DNA from: BPGX01 sp037447455
Lineage (GTDB): Bacteria > Bacteroidota > Bacteroidia > B-17B0 > Aurantibacillaceae
Reading direction: 5' to 3'
NCBI GenBank assembly: GCA_037447455.1
Contig: JBBIGQ010000009.1
Span: 1-64,000, forward strand
Length of the DNA stretch: 64,000 bases
Position 1 is the first letter of the stretch. Every line of letters starts with the position of its first letter. A program made the translations under genes and the position numbers. Positions 45,489 to 54,036 of this stretch are shown here, in pieces. A model generated the notes under the pieces. The model did not search any database, was not told the DNA's origin, and was given only the letters and a program-made list of their open reading frames with translations.

Positions 45489-46748
45489 ATGAACATAAAA
45501 AAAATGTTTTTCTATTACATAATGCTTGTTTTTATGAGCATGCCTGCAATTGCCCAAAAGAAAAATATCAATGCGGCGTGGCGGGCACTGACCGACTATC
45601 AAAGCACGTTGAACGATGCGCCCAATTTATCCTATTTATTAAAAGCCAAAGAATCCATTGATATGGCCATTCAAAATCCGGAAACAAAAGAAGATGCACG
45701 GGCATTGACTTATCATTCTCAAATTTACTTTGAATTATTTAAATACTATCAAAAACAAATTGACCCTACTATTCAACACCACACTTATTTGAAAAATGCT
45801 ATTGAAACCTACGAGTTTCTTAAAGAAAAGTATCCCAAAATAGCATCCACGACTGAACTTCAAACACACGGCATCAATTTATTAAACACTTCTAATCAAA
45901 CCGCTGTCGAATTATTTAATGAAAAAAAATACAACGATGCCAGCCACTTTTTTGAACAACATTATTTACTTCAAAAGAAAATTCTCAATACTCTTGACAC
46001 CGCCGGTTTATTTAATGCTTTTTTAAGTGCTTATAAAGCCCATAATGAAGAACGAATCATGAAATTAAGCAACGAACTTATACAAAATAATCTTGACAAT
46101 GTAAAAGTGTATCAATTAACGCATACATTTTATCAACATAAAAATGACACGCTGGCCGCAAGAAATGTCTTAAAAAAGGGAAGAGAAAAATATCCCAACG
46201 ACCTTACTCTTCTTAATCAAGAAACAGAATATTATATCAGATCAAAACAATATCTACCGGCTATTCAAAATCTGCAGTTGCTTATTCAAAAAGATACCAC
46301 CAATGCCTTATTATTACTAACACTTGGAAATATTTACGATAATCTTGCCAATCAAAATATGGCTGCTAAAAATTATTCAGATAGCACAGAAAATTTGTTT
46401 CAAAAAGCCATACAATATTATATGAAGAGTTATGCTTTAAAATCTCAGTTAGACGCTGAAAATTTATTTACGCTTACCTATAATATGGGTGCTTACTACA
46501 CAAATTATGGCTTGTTTTATTACAACAAAAAAATGAAAGAGTTTAAGATTACGGATTTGTCTCAAAAACAAAAAGGAGTTGAAGATAAACGAAAAGAATA
46601 TACACAAATGGGATTGCCTTATCTAAAAGAGGCAGAAACATTAAAACCTAATGATGCTTCAGTCATTGCTGCACTTTACAAAGTATATGCTTTAATTGGT
46701 GATACTAAAAATGCCGAAGTATATAAAAACAAGACGCTTCGTAACTAA
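45489..46748 (+). CDS. Exported TPR-repeat protein
   Basis: ATG at 45489 gives 419 residues starting MNIKKMFFYYIML, with a signal peptide ending MPAIAQ. The in-frame ATG 30 bases upstream overlaps the -7 box TACATTTG (45462-45469) and is rejected. The mature protein is helical with TPR-like units, for example FQKAIQYYMKSYALKSQLDA, KQYLPAIQNLQLLIQKDTTN and LPYLKEAETLKPNDASVIAA. Probably periplasmic, a scaffold of unknown partner. Divergent from the adhesin operon. Confidence 0.8.
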   Translation: MNIKKMFFYYIMLVFMSMPAIAQKKNINAAWRALTDYQSTLNDAPNLSYLLKAKESIDMAIQNPETKEDARALTYHSQIYFELFKYYQKQIDPTIQHHTYLKNAIETYEFLKEKYPKIASTTELQTHGINLLNTSNQTAVELFNEKKYNDASHFFEQHYLLQKKILNTLDTAGLFNAFLSAYKAHNEERIMKLSNELIQNNLDNVKVYQLTHTFYQHKNDTLAARNVLKKGREKYPNDLTLLNQETEYYIRSKQYLPAIQNLQLLIQKDTTNALLLLTLGNIYDNLANQNMAAKNYSDSTENLFQKAIQYYMKSYALKSQLDAENLFTLTYNMGAYYTNYGLFYYNKKMKEFKITDLSQKQKGVEDKRKEYTQMGLPYLKEAETLKPNDASVIAALYKVYALIGDTKNAEVYKNKTLRN

Positions 46749-46771
46749 ACGTTTTTTAATTTAAAGTTGTA

Positions 46772-48004
46772 TTATTCGTAACGTAAACTTTCTATAGGAT
46801 CTACTTCTGCAGCTTTTTTTGAAGGATAATAACCACTTGCTATCCCAACTATAAAGCAGGTCATGACAGAAAGAACTATCCAAAACCAGGGAATAAAAAA
46901 ACCAGCACCTAATCCTATTGATACAAGATTACCGATAATAATACCTAAAAGTATGCCAGCCGCTCCACCTGTTAGCCCTATTAAAACAGATTCCAGAAGA
47001 AATTGATATTGAATGTTTTTTGACGATGCGCCTAATGCTTTACGAATCCCAATTTCTCTTGTGCGTTCTTTTACATTTACTAACATAATATTTAAAAGCC
47101 CAATAACGGCACCCGTCAGTGTAATGATGGCAATAAATGTAGCACCTAAGGTAACTTTCTTTAAATCATCAATTACAAGGTTGGCAATTACATCTGATTT
47201 TTCTATTGAAAAATTGTCTTCTTGCCGGGGAGTAAGTTTTCGCACATTGCGAAAGGTGTAACGTGCTATGTCTATAGCAGTGCTTAATTGTTGAGTTGTA
47301 TTGCATTTGATTTGAATAGAAAAAGCAGGATTGGGAGATGGGTGGATGGCTCTGGCTGTTTCAAGTGCAACAAAGAGCACTTTATCTCCACCAAAACCTA
47401 AACTGTTTCCTTTGGATTTTAGCACCCCAATTACTATTAATTGATGATTGCCCCACCATATTTTTTTCTCTAATGCGCTTTCTTTTGGAAAAAGCAACGC
47501 TTCAATATCTTTTCCTATGATGGCATAATTGTTGTTTTTATTAACTTCATTACTTGTAAACCAGCGACCCTTGTCTATTTCATAACCAGATATTTCAATA
47601 TAATTTTCATCCACACCTTGTATTTCTACATTGGGATTTGTAGATTTGGATTGATGTTTTAATTTTGCATTAAATGAAAGTATAGATGAGATTGAAATTA
47701 TAGAAGGAAATTGATAAAGTTCTTTAAATTGTTGGGCTTGATGGTACGTAATGGGGGTTCCTACTTTTTTCATTCGGATGCTTCCACCTTTTTTTATGGT
47801 TTCGGTTTTTTCAATAATGGAAAAAGTGTTTGCACCAAGCTCTGAAAATTCGTTATTAATACTTGCTTTAATAGCATCAATAGCTGATAAAATACCTACC
47901 AGCGCCATAATACCAATTGAGATAATCAGCATCGTTAAGGAAGAACGGAGTAAATTGGAGCGAATACTCTGAATGGCTTGTAAAATTAGTTCTTTATTCT
48001 TCAT
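46772..48004 (-). CDS. MacB/FtsX-type ABC transporter permease, first copy
   Basis: 410 residues. An amino-terminal membrane segment (about 20-42), a periplasmic MacB core domain (about 50-250), then three membrane segments with the FtsX-domain signature VNVKERTREIGIRKALGASS and the end YYPSKKAAEVDPIESLRYE. This is a mechanotransmission-type permease that needs an MacB/LolD-like ATPase; none is adjacent. It starts 11 bp inside the end of rmuC, so it is co-transcribed with it. Confidence 0.9.
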   Translation of the reverse strand: MKNKELILQAIQSIRSNLLRSSLTMLIISIGIMALVGILSAIDAIKASINNEFSELGANTFSIIEKTETIKKGGSIRMKKVGTPITYHQAQQFKELYQFPSIISISSILSFNAKLKHQSKSTNPNVEIQGVDENYIEISGYEIDKGRWFTSNEVNKNNNYAIIGKDIEALLFPKESALEKKIWWGNHQLIVIGVLKSKGNSLGFGGDKVLFVALETARAIHPSPNPAFSIQIKCNTTQQLSTAIDIARYTFRNVRKLTPRQEDNFSIEKSDVIANLVIDDLKKVTLGATFIAIITLTGAVIGLLNIMLVNVKERTREIGIRKALGASSKNIQYQFLLESVLIGLTGGAAGILLGIIIGNLVSIGLGAGFFIPWFWIVLSVMTCFIVGIASGYYPSKKAAEVDPIESLRYE

Positions 48005-49397
48005 TATCTTTTGATGATAGTTTTTGAATAGTGTTTTTTGGATTTATAAAAGGCACGATTTTCCCAATGATAGATAGTGCGTTACCGCGTCCACTGGTTA
48101 GATTTTTTTCTGCGTTTTCATAAGCGTCTTGTGCGGATTTGAGCGCTGTTCCAATTTTCACAAAATGTTCATCAATAAAAACACGTAACTTATCATATAA
48201 TTTTTCAATTTCTTTCAGGATGTTTTCAAATTCTTCTTTTCTTTTCTCTTGTTGCCATATAAAATAAATGGTTTTGAGAGTAGCTAATAGTGAAGTGGGC
48301 GTTACGATGAGTACTCTTTTACGAATGGCGTCGTTGAATAATTCTGGTTTATATTGATGGACAATTTGCATCACACCTTCAATCGGCACAAACATTAATG
48401 CAAAATCAATGCTGTTGAGATTATAGAGTTTTTCATAGTTCTTATTGCTTAAATTAGTGTAATGGGATTCAATAGATTTTATGAGTGCATTGGCGAAGTT
48501 TGATTTTTCATCATCAGTTTTTGCCTCCTGATATTGCAAATAAGCATTGAGCGTCACTTTTGAATCAATAATGATGCTTTTTTTGTTGGGCAAATTAATA
48601 ATAACATCTGGGCGTTGGTCACCTGTTTGTTTTTGAGAAGAATAATGAAAACCGTCTTGCAAGCCTGCCATTTCAAGAATTTTTTCTAAAATAAACTCGC
48701 CCCAATCGCCTTGATGTTTCACTTGTGATGTCAGCGCATTGGCAAGTTTTTCAGCGGTTTGTTTGACTTCTTCGCTTTGTTTGGAAAGATGTTCTACAAT
48801 GGTCTTTAATGAAGAACGTTCTTTGTTTTCATTATCATAATATTGTCGTATTTTGTTTTCCAACTCTTTTACTTGTTGAAGATAATCTTTAATTGGAGAG
48901 ATGGAATTGCTTAATACTTGTTGATTTTGAGAAGTTAATTTTTGAGTATTTATATCTAAAATTTTTTGTGCGATGAGTTCAAATTCTTTTTGAAGTTTGG
49001 TCTGAATGGTTTCAATTTCTTGTTTTTGTGATTGCAGTAAATTTTCTAAATTCCTGATTTGTTGGGCTTGTTGTGATGTTGTAGAATGCAGTTGAATATT
49101 TTCTTTTTGATATTTTTCCAGTTGATTTTTTGTTTGAGATAAATGATTTTCGTTTATCGTCAACGATTCTTTTAATGCTGAATTTTCTTTTTCTACATTA
49201 ATAATTTTATCGTGGCATTGTTTTAATTCATCTTCAAGTTTCAGGTTTTTATTTTTAATTTCTATATTCTCATTTGTGAATTGGTCCAGTTTAGATTGTA
49301 AAACTTCTTTTTCAGATTTTATTTTTTGTGAGTTAGAATAAAGAATGAACAGTAGGATTAACGAAATTATTAAGCATACTATTAATATGTATTCCAT
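47994..49397 (-). CDS. rmuC: DNA recombination protein RmuC-like
   Basis: ATG at 49397 (MEYILIVCL) gives 467 residues. The ATG 18 bases upstream would coincide with or precede the transcription start implied by the TATATTTG -7 box at 49425-49418. An amino-terminal membrane anchor (about 2-20) is followed by a long coiled coil (about 30-200) and the RmuC nuclease-like domain (HQGDWGEFILEKILEMAG, VIINLPNKKSIIIDSKVTLN, DFALMFVPIEGVMQ). RmuC limits recombination at inverted repeats in E. coli; the mechanism is not settled. Confidence 0.9.
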   Translation of the reverse strand: MEYILIVCLIISLILLFILYSNSQKIKSEKEVLQSKLDQFTNENIEIKNKNLKLEDELKQCHDKIINVEKENSALKESLTINENHLSQTKNQLEKYQKENIQLHSTTSQQAQQIRNLENLLQSQKQEIETIQTKLQKEFELIAQKILDINTQKLTSQNQQVLSNSISPIKDYLQQVKELENKIRQYYDNENKERSSLKTIVEHLSKQSEEVKQTAEKLANALTSQVKHQGDWGEFILEKILEMAGLQDGFHYSSQKQTGDQRPDVIINLPNKKSIIIDSKVTLNAYLQYQEAKTDDEKSNFANALIKSIESHYTNLSNKNYEKLYNLNSIDFALMFVPIEGVMQIVHQYKPELFNDAIRKRVLIVTPTSLLATLKTIYFIWQQEKRKEEFENILKEIEKLYDKLRVFIDEHFVKIGTALKSAQDAYENAEKNLTSGRGNALSIIGKIVPFINPKNTIQKLSSKDNEE

Positions 49398-49417
49398 AAT
49401 AAACGAATTTATCAAGA

Positions 49418-49425
49418 CAAATATA
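49418..49425 (-). promoter_or_regulatory. -7 box TATATTTG upstream of rmuC
   Basis: A full match to TAnnTTTG, 20 bases before the ATG at 49397; no TTTG -33 box is visible at the usual spacing. It is listed because it decides the rmuC start. Confidence 0.4.
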
Positions 49426-49451
49426 CAACTGATAAATGGTTCTTTAAACTT

Positions 49452-50459
49452 TTATTCATTTAAAGTTTTCCACAAAATATCTTTTAATGCTTGTAAGTTA
49501 AAACCTGTGTGAGAAGAAATGAAAATATAAGGAAGTTTGTTTTTCCCTTTCAACTTTTTGTTCAATTCTTTTGATATTTCCTGCATCAACTCATCGTCTA
49601 ATAAATCGGCTTTGCTAATGGCGAGTGCTCTTTTTTTGTTGAGTAAATCGGGATTGTAGAGTTCTAATTCTTTCAATAAAATTTTATATTCTTCAAAAAT
49701 ATTAGCATTTTCAACAGAAATGACAAATAATAAAACAGAGTTACGTTCTACGTGTCGTAAAAAACGATACCCTAATCCTTTTCCTTCGTGGGCGCCTTCT
49801 ATCAAGCCGGGCAAGTCAGCCATTACAAAACTTTTGAAATCCCGGTAAGAAACAATGCCGAGTTGTGGCACAAGAGTAGTGAAGGGATAATTGGCAATTT
49901 CCGGCTTGGCGGCAGTTAGTACCGATAGTAGAGTAGATTTACCGGCATTTGGGAAGCCGACCAATCCAACGTCTGCAAGAACTTTTAATTCCAGAATTTT
50001 CCATTCTGTTTTGCCGGGTTCGCCTTCCTGAGCAAATTGGGGGGCTTGTCGGGAAGGCGTAGCAAAATGGGCATTCCCAAGTCCTCCTTTTCCGCCTCGC
50101 ACTAAAATAAACTCTTGTCCATTTTCGGTTATTTCACATTCTATTTTACCGGTTTCAGCATTTCTGGCAATTGTACCCAGCGGGACTTCCAGTATCTCGT
50201 CTTTACCGGATTTTCCGGTCATATTACTTTTTCCACCATTTTCACCATCTTCAGCAATGACGTGTTTTCTGTATTTTAAATGCAATAATGTCCAAAGTTG
50301 TTTATTCCCACGCAAAATAATGTGTCCGCCTCTACCACCATCTCCGCCATCCGGACCGCCTTTGGTAGTAAATTTATCTCTGTGAAAATGTACAACACCA
50401 TCGCCGCCTTTACCACTTCTACAGCAAATTTTTACATAATCAACAAAATTCGTCTCCAC
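49452..50459 (-). CDS. obgE: Ribosome-assembly GTPase Obg
   Basis: 335 residues. The glycine-rich Obg fold (about 1-158) has GGDGGRGGHIILRG and GKGGLGNAHFATPSRQAPQ. The G domain has GFPNAGKSTLLSVL (P-loop, about 167-180), DLPGLIEGAHEGKGLG and the KADLLD motif. The long carboxyl OCT domain of some Gram-positive homologues is absent, which is normal in this phylum. It acts in large-subunit maturation. It lies 36 bp after adk. Confidence 0.97.
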   Translation of the reverse strand: METNFVDYVKICCRSGKGGDGVVHFHRDKFTTKGGPDGGDGGRGGHIILRGNKQLWTLLHLKYRKHVIAEDGENGGKSNMTGKSGKDEILEVPLGTIARNAETGKIECEITENGQEFILVRGGKGGLGNAHFATPSRQAPQFAQEGEPGKTEWKILELKVLADVGLVGFPNAGKSTLLSVLTAAKPEIANYPFTTLVPQLGIVSYRDFKSFVMADLPGLIEGAHEGKGLGYRFLRHVERNSVLLFVISVENANIFEEYKILLKELELYNPDLLNKKRALAISKADLLDDELMQEISKELNKKLKGKNKLPYIFISSHTGFNLQALKDILWKTLNE

Positions 50460-50495
50460 AATTTTTAAGTTTCCAAAACAAAATTAAATGACCAA

Positions 50496-51074
50496 TTAAA
50501 TTTTATCTATAACACTACAAATGTTCTGAAAAACCTTTTCTACATCCTGATTAGCATTTATTGTATAAAAAGCATTTGTAAAATGTTTTTCATAGTATTC
50601 TTTCACCGGATATGTTTTCTCATAATATTCTGCTAATCGTTTGCGAATGACATTGATGTCGGCATCATCTGTTCTGCCTTCTATTTCTGCTCTTTTTTGA
50701 AGACGATTAATAAATACATCATCAGGGGCACTCATAAAAATAATAGCATCTATACTCTTGCCTTTTTGCATCAGCATTTTATTAAGTGCTTCTGCTTGTG
50801 CAACCGTTCTTGGAAAACCATCGTATAAAAAGCCATTCACATTGGTAGTAGAGTCAATAAAATTTTTTATCATTCCAATGACTATTTCATCACTGACCAG
50901 TTCTCCTTTGTCCATAATGGCTTTGGCTTGCAAACCAAGTGGGGTTTGATTTTTTACTTCATTGCGTAAAATATCACCGGTAGATAGATGTTTAAAATTA
51001 TATTTATCACAGATTTGTTTGGCTTGTGTGCCTTTACCAGAGCCGGGCGGACCAATTAAAATTATGTTTATCAT
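50496..51074 (-). CDS. adk: Adenylate kinase
   Basis: 192 residues, the short form without a zinc/lid insertion. GPPGSGKGTQAKQICDKY (P-loop, 7-24), HLSTGDILRNEV and GFLYDGFPRTVAQAEAL are present. It balances AMP, ADP and ATP. It sits between hpt (15 bp) and obgE (36 bp), a common Bacteroidota arrangement. Confidence 0.97.
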   Translation of the reverse strand: MINIILIGPPGSGKGTQAKQICDKYNFKHLSTGDILRNEVKNQTPLGLQAKAIMDKGELVSDEIVIGMIKNFIDSTTNVNGFLYDGFPRTVAQAEALNKMLMQKGKSIDAIIFMSAPDDVFINRLQKRAEIEGRTDDADINVIRKRLAEYYEKTYPVKEYYEKHFTNAFYTINANQDVEKVFQNICSVIDKI

Positions 51075-51089
51075 AAAATTTATTTTTAG

Positions 51090-51629
51090 TTAAGAATGCA
51101 AAACATAAATGCAGGGCAGGTTTCTACCTAATCCATTGTAATCTAATCCATATCCTACGATAAAGTCATTGGGTATTGATTTTCCAATATAATGAATGGG
51201 GTTGTTTAATCGATATGAATTGGGCTTGAAAAAAGCAGACACAATACGATAGTCGTTATTGTTGTGATTTTTCAAGTTTTGAATGATTTTTTCAAGTGTA
51301 TGACCTGTATCCACAATATCTTCTATCACAATCACAGTACGGTTGGAAACATCTTCATTCAAGCCAATCAATTCTTTTACAATACCGGTTGAATGTGTAT
51401 TGGCATAAGAAGTAAATCGCACAAAAGAAATTTCGCAAGGTAATTTAAAGTATTTCATCAGATCGGAAGCAAACATGAATGAGCCGTTGAGAATGACCAA
51501 AAACAGTGGGTTTTTGAAGGTATGGTAATCTTCGGTCAATTGTTGAGCAATTTTTTGAACAATGGATTGAATTTCTTTTTCAGAAATGTACGGTCTGAAT
51601 TGTTTATCGTGCAGTTGAATAAGTTCCAT
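51090..51629 (-). CDS. hpt: Hypoxanthine phosphoribosyltransferase
   Basis: 179 residues. The PRPP-binding loop VIVIEDIVDTGHTLEKI (about 100-116), the LVILNGSFMFASDL segment and the carboxyl FIVGYGLDYNGLGRNLPCI segment identify a type I hypoxanthine/guanine PRTase. It salvages purine bases. First gene of the hpt-adk-obgE unit. Confidence 0.95.
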   Translation of the reverse strand: MELIQLHDKQFRPYISEKEIQSIVQKIAQQLTEDYHTFKNPLFLVILNGSFMFASDLMKYFKLPCEISFVRFTSYANTHSTGIVKELIGLNEDVSNRTVIVIEDIVDTGHTLEKIIQNLKNHNNNDYRIVSAFFKPNSYRLNNPIHYIGKSIPNDFIVGYGLDYNGLGRNLPCIYVLHS

Positions 51630-51694
51630 TTATTTTTTGCCGTGTAAAGGTAAGGAAAATATAATAACAATTTTTTTATTATTTTTGCGGAAAA

Positions 51695-51826
51695 ATGATG
51701 AGAAAAAGTAGCATTTTTTATTTGTTAATCGCGATATCGGTTCTTATTTTTTCCTGCTCATCGCAGCACAGTACAAGAAAATGTAATGGTAAAAAAGGTA
51801 TTAAAACGCCAATGGGCTTGATGTGA
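51695..51826 (+). CDS. Small lipoprotein, 43 residues
   Basis: The frame starts with ATGATG and encodes a 20-residue signal segment (FYLLIAISVLIFSC) with a lipobox ending in Cys21, followed by a short basic mature part ending KGIKTPMGLM. The mature form would be only about 23 residues with a second cysteine (Cys30). A TATTTTTG -7 box at 51680-51687 ends only 7 bases before the first ATG, so the RNA may be leaderless. A clean lipobox in so short a frame with a promoter directly in front supports a real gene. Function unknown. It fills much of the 265 bp gap between hpt and the aldehyde-dehydrogenase-like gene. Confidence 0.7.
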   Translation: MMRKSSIFYLLIAISVLIFSCSSQHSTRKCNGKKGIKTPMGLM

Positions 51827-51854
51827 TTTTTTATAATTACATTCATATCTTCAT

Positions 51855-51862
51855 TATCTTTG
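51855..51862 (+). promoter_or_regulatory. -7 box TATCTTTG upstream of the pseudo-aldehyde dehydrogenase gene
   Basis: A full match to TAnnTTTG, 32 bases before the ATG at 51895. No convincing -33 box is present. Confidence 0.35.
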
Positions 51863-51894
51863 CAGATTAAGATAAATAAGATAACTCATATTGT

Positions 51895-52782
51895 ATGTCA
51901 AGAATAGATGTATTAAAAACCTATAAATTATTTATTAATGGACAACTTCCACGTACCGAAAGTGGACGATACTATCCTGTCCAAAACAAACAAGGACAAT
52001 TATTAGCTAATGTGTGTCGTGCCTCCAGAAAGGATTTTAGAAATGCCGTAGTGGCTGCCCGTACAGCACAAGCCGGATGGGCAGACAAATCTGCACTTCT
52101 TAAAAGTCAAATTCTTTATCGTTTGGCTGAAATGCTGGAAGGACGTAAGGAACAAATCGTAGAAGAACTTCTAGTCCAAAATGTTTCTCCCAAAAAAGCA
52201 GAAGCAGAAGTGCTTACCGCTATTGATAGAATTATTTACTTTGCAGGATGTGCAGACAAATTCATACAGATTTATTCCACTGTAAATCCAGTGGCTTCTT
52301 CTCATTTCAACTTTTCTTTGCCTGAACCTACCGGCGTAGTGAGTATTATTGCTCCAGAAGAGCCGTCTTTTTTGGGATTAATTTCTGTTATTGTACCTGT
52401 TATTGTTTCGGGGAATACCTGTATTGTATTAGCATCTGAAAGCTATCCGCTGAATGCTATCACCTTTGCTGAAATGATTGCTACATCGGACTTGCCGGCA
52501 GGTGTCATCAATATCCTGACAGGATTTGAAAATGAGTTATTGCCACATTTTGCGAATCACATAGACGTAAATACTATTGTGTACGTCCGTGATAATGCCA
52601 CATCCATCAATACTCTTCATGAATTGGCACCGCTGAATGTAAAGCGTATTGCACTGTGGAATAAAAAAGATTGGTGGAAAAATGAAGATGCAGAAAATCC
52701 ATACCTTATTTTAGATGCCTGTGAAATAAAAACCACCTGGCACCCTATTGAAAACATTGGAACAGCCGGTTCTAAATATTAA
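51895..52782 (+). CDS. Truncated aldehyde-dehydrogenase-like protein without catalytic domain
   Basis: 295 residues that align by eye with the amino-terminal, cofactor-binding half of the aldehyde dehydrogenase fold: KLFINGQLPRTESGRYYPV at the start, then WADKSALLKSQILYRLAEML and PTGVVSIIAP, and the NTCIVLASESYPL and LPAGVINILTG segments. The usual PWNxP motif reads APEEPS, and the lysine of the KPSE motif is replaced (LASES). The catalytic cysteine domain is absent, and the frame ends cleanly. It therefore cannot be a normal aldehyde dehydrogenase. I recall short non-catalytic relatives paired with full-length dehydrogenases in other bacteria, but no partner is in this window. It lies 21 bp upstream of lemA. 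Confidence 0.8.
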   Translation: MSRIDVLKTYKLFINGQLPRTESGRYYPVQNKQGQLLANVCRASRKDFRNAVVAARTAQAGWADKSALLKSQILYRLAEMLEGRKEQIVEELLVQNVSPKKAEAEVLTAIDRIIYFAGCADKFIQIYSTVNPVASSHFNFSLPEPTGVVSIIAPEEPSFLGLISVIVPVIVSGNTCIVLASESYPLNAITFAEMIATSDLPAGVINILTGFENELLPHFANHIDVNTIVYVRDNATSINTLHELAPLNVKRIALWNKKDWWKNEDAENPYLILDACEIKTTWHPIENIGTAGSKY

Positions 52783-52803
52783 TAACTATCAAAACAAAAA
52801 TCT

Positions 52804-53412
52804 ATGAATGTAAGAAACATTTTAATTGGATTACTCATTTTATTGGTACTAACAGGAATGTGGACTTGTAGTAAACGCAATCAGTTTGTGTCCAAAAAAG
52901 AAGAAGCCAAAGCTCAATGGCAACAAGTTCAGACGCAATACCAACGGCGGATGGACTTAATTCCCAATATTGTAAGCACAGTGAAGGCACAAGCCAATTT
53001 TGAAAGAAAAACATTGGAAGATGTTATCAATGCCCGTGCAAAAGCTACGCAAGTGACCATCCATGCAGAAAATTTAGATGAAACTTCTCTCGAAAAATTT
53101 AAACGGGCACAAGGTGAATTAAGCGGTGCTTTGGGAAGATTATTAGCCGTTGCAGAAAATTATCCGGAATTGCGTACCAATCAGGCATTTTCTGAACTTC
53201 GCACCGAACTGGAAGGCACAGAAAACAGAATATCAGTACAGCGTATGAAATACAATGATATAGTGAAAGAATACAACAAATCCATACAATATTTTCCGGG
53301 CAATGTTGTAGCAGGACTATTTGGCTTTTCACCTATGCCTTATTTTGAATCTGAAGCAGGTGCCGAAAAAGCCCCGAATGTAGGGAAACAATTGGAAGAC
53401 ATGATGAAGTAA
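52804..53412 (+). CDS. lemA: LemA family protein
   Basis: 202 residues with an amino-terminal membrane segment (about 5-22) and a helical LemA domain: AKAQWQQVQTQYQRRMDLIP, NIVSTVKAQANFERKTLE and LRTNQAFSELRTELEGTENR. This is a widespread membrane-anchored family of unsettled function. It is usually followed by TPM-domain genes; here the next gene is convergent, so those partners are missing. Confidence 0.93.
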   Translation: MNVRNILIGLLILLVLTGMWTCSKRNQFVSKKEEAKAQWQQVQTQYQRRMDLIPNIVSTVKAQANFERKTLEDVINARAKATQVTIHAENLDETSLEKFKRAQGELSGALGRLLAVAENYPELRTNQAFSELRTELEGTENRISVQRMKYNDIVKEYNKSIQYFPGNVVAGLFGFSPMPYFESEAGAEKAPNVGKQLEDMMK

Positions 53413-53421
53413 TGAGTCGGT

Positions 53422-53940
53422 TTATTCTTTCACAAACAACGATTTAAGTTCGGTTGCGTCATCTGGTTTTAGTCGTCCGCTTAAGATGAGTGAGAGTTGT
53501 CGGCGTCTGAGTGCCGCTTCGTATCTTTTCTTTTCCAATTCTGTTTTAGGTACTACCTGTGGAACAGGTAACGGCGTACCGTTTTGATCAATGGCCACAT
53601 AAGTAGCAATTGCTTCGTTACATTTGGTTCGTTTTCCGGTAACCGTGTTTTCAACAAACACATCAATAATAAGTTCCATACTGGTATCAAATGCCCGACT
53701 GACCTGTGCTTCAAGAGTCACTATGCTGTTTTCTTTAATGGGCACAGAAAAAGAAATGTGATTGATAGCGGCGGTTACCACCACTCTTCCGCAATGTCTT
53801 TGTGCGGCAATACTTCCGGCAATGTCTATCCATTCCATTAAACGACCACCAAATAAATTTCCTAATGGATTTGTATCACCCGGTAGCACAATTTCTGTTT
53901 TTATACATTTAGATTCGGAAGCCAACTTTTCCTCTGACAT
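53422..53940 (-). CDS. Acyl-CoA thioesterase (hotdog fold)
   Basis: 172 residues. The sequence has NPLGNLFGGRLMEWIDIAGS, with the catalytic-type Asp, and the VVVTAAINHISFSVPIK and IATYVAIDQNGTPLPVP segments of the YciA/acyl-CoA hydrolase group. It hydrolyses acyl-CoA in the cytoplasm. The carboxyl end (about 138-172) is an Arg/Lys-rich helix. Convergent with lemA with only 9 bp between stops. Confidence 0.92.
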   Translation of the reverse strand: MSEEKLASESKCIKTEIVLPGDTNPLGNLFGGRLMEWIDIAGSIAAQRHCGRVVVTAAINHISFSVPIKENSIVTLEAQVSRAFDTSMELIIDVFVENTVTGKRTKCNEAIATYVAIDQNGTPLPVPQVVPKTELEKKRYEAALRRRQLSLILSGRLKPDDATELKSLFVKE

Positions 53941-54036
53941 ATATTGATTCGTTTAGCAGTTCTTATTTTTATTTTATTATTGTTTCTTATTAAAGCAAGG
54001 TGATTATTCTATGCATTGTTATTAGTAGTATTTGCA

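Noticed and set aside
52860..52875. Lipobox in LemA (cysteine near residue 22)
   Set aside because: The residues before the cysteine are MWT, which does not fit the lipobox rule; the segment is better read as a membrane anchor.
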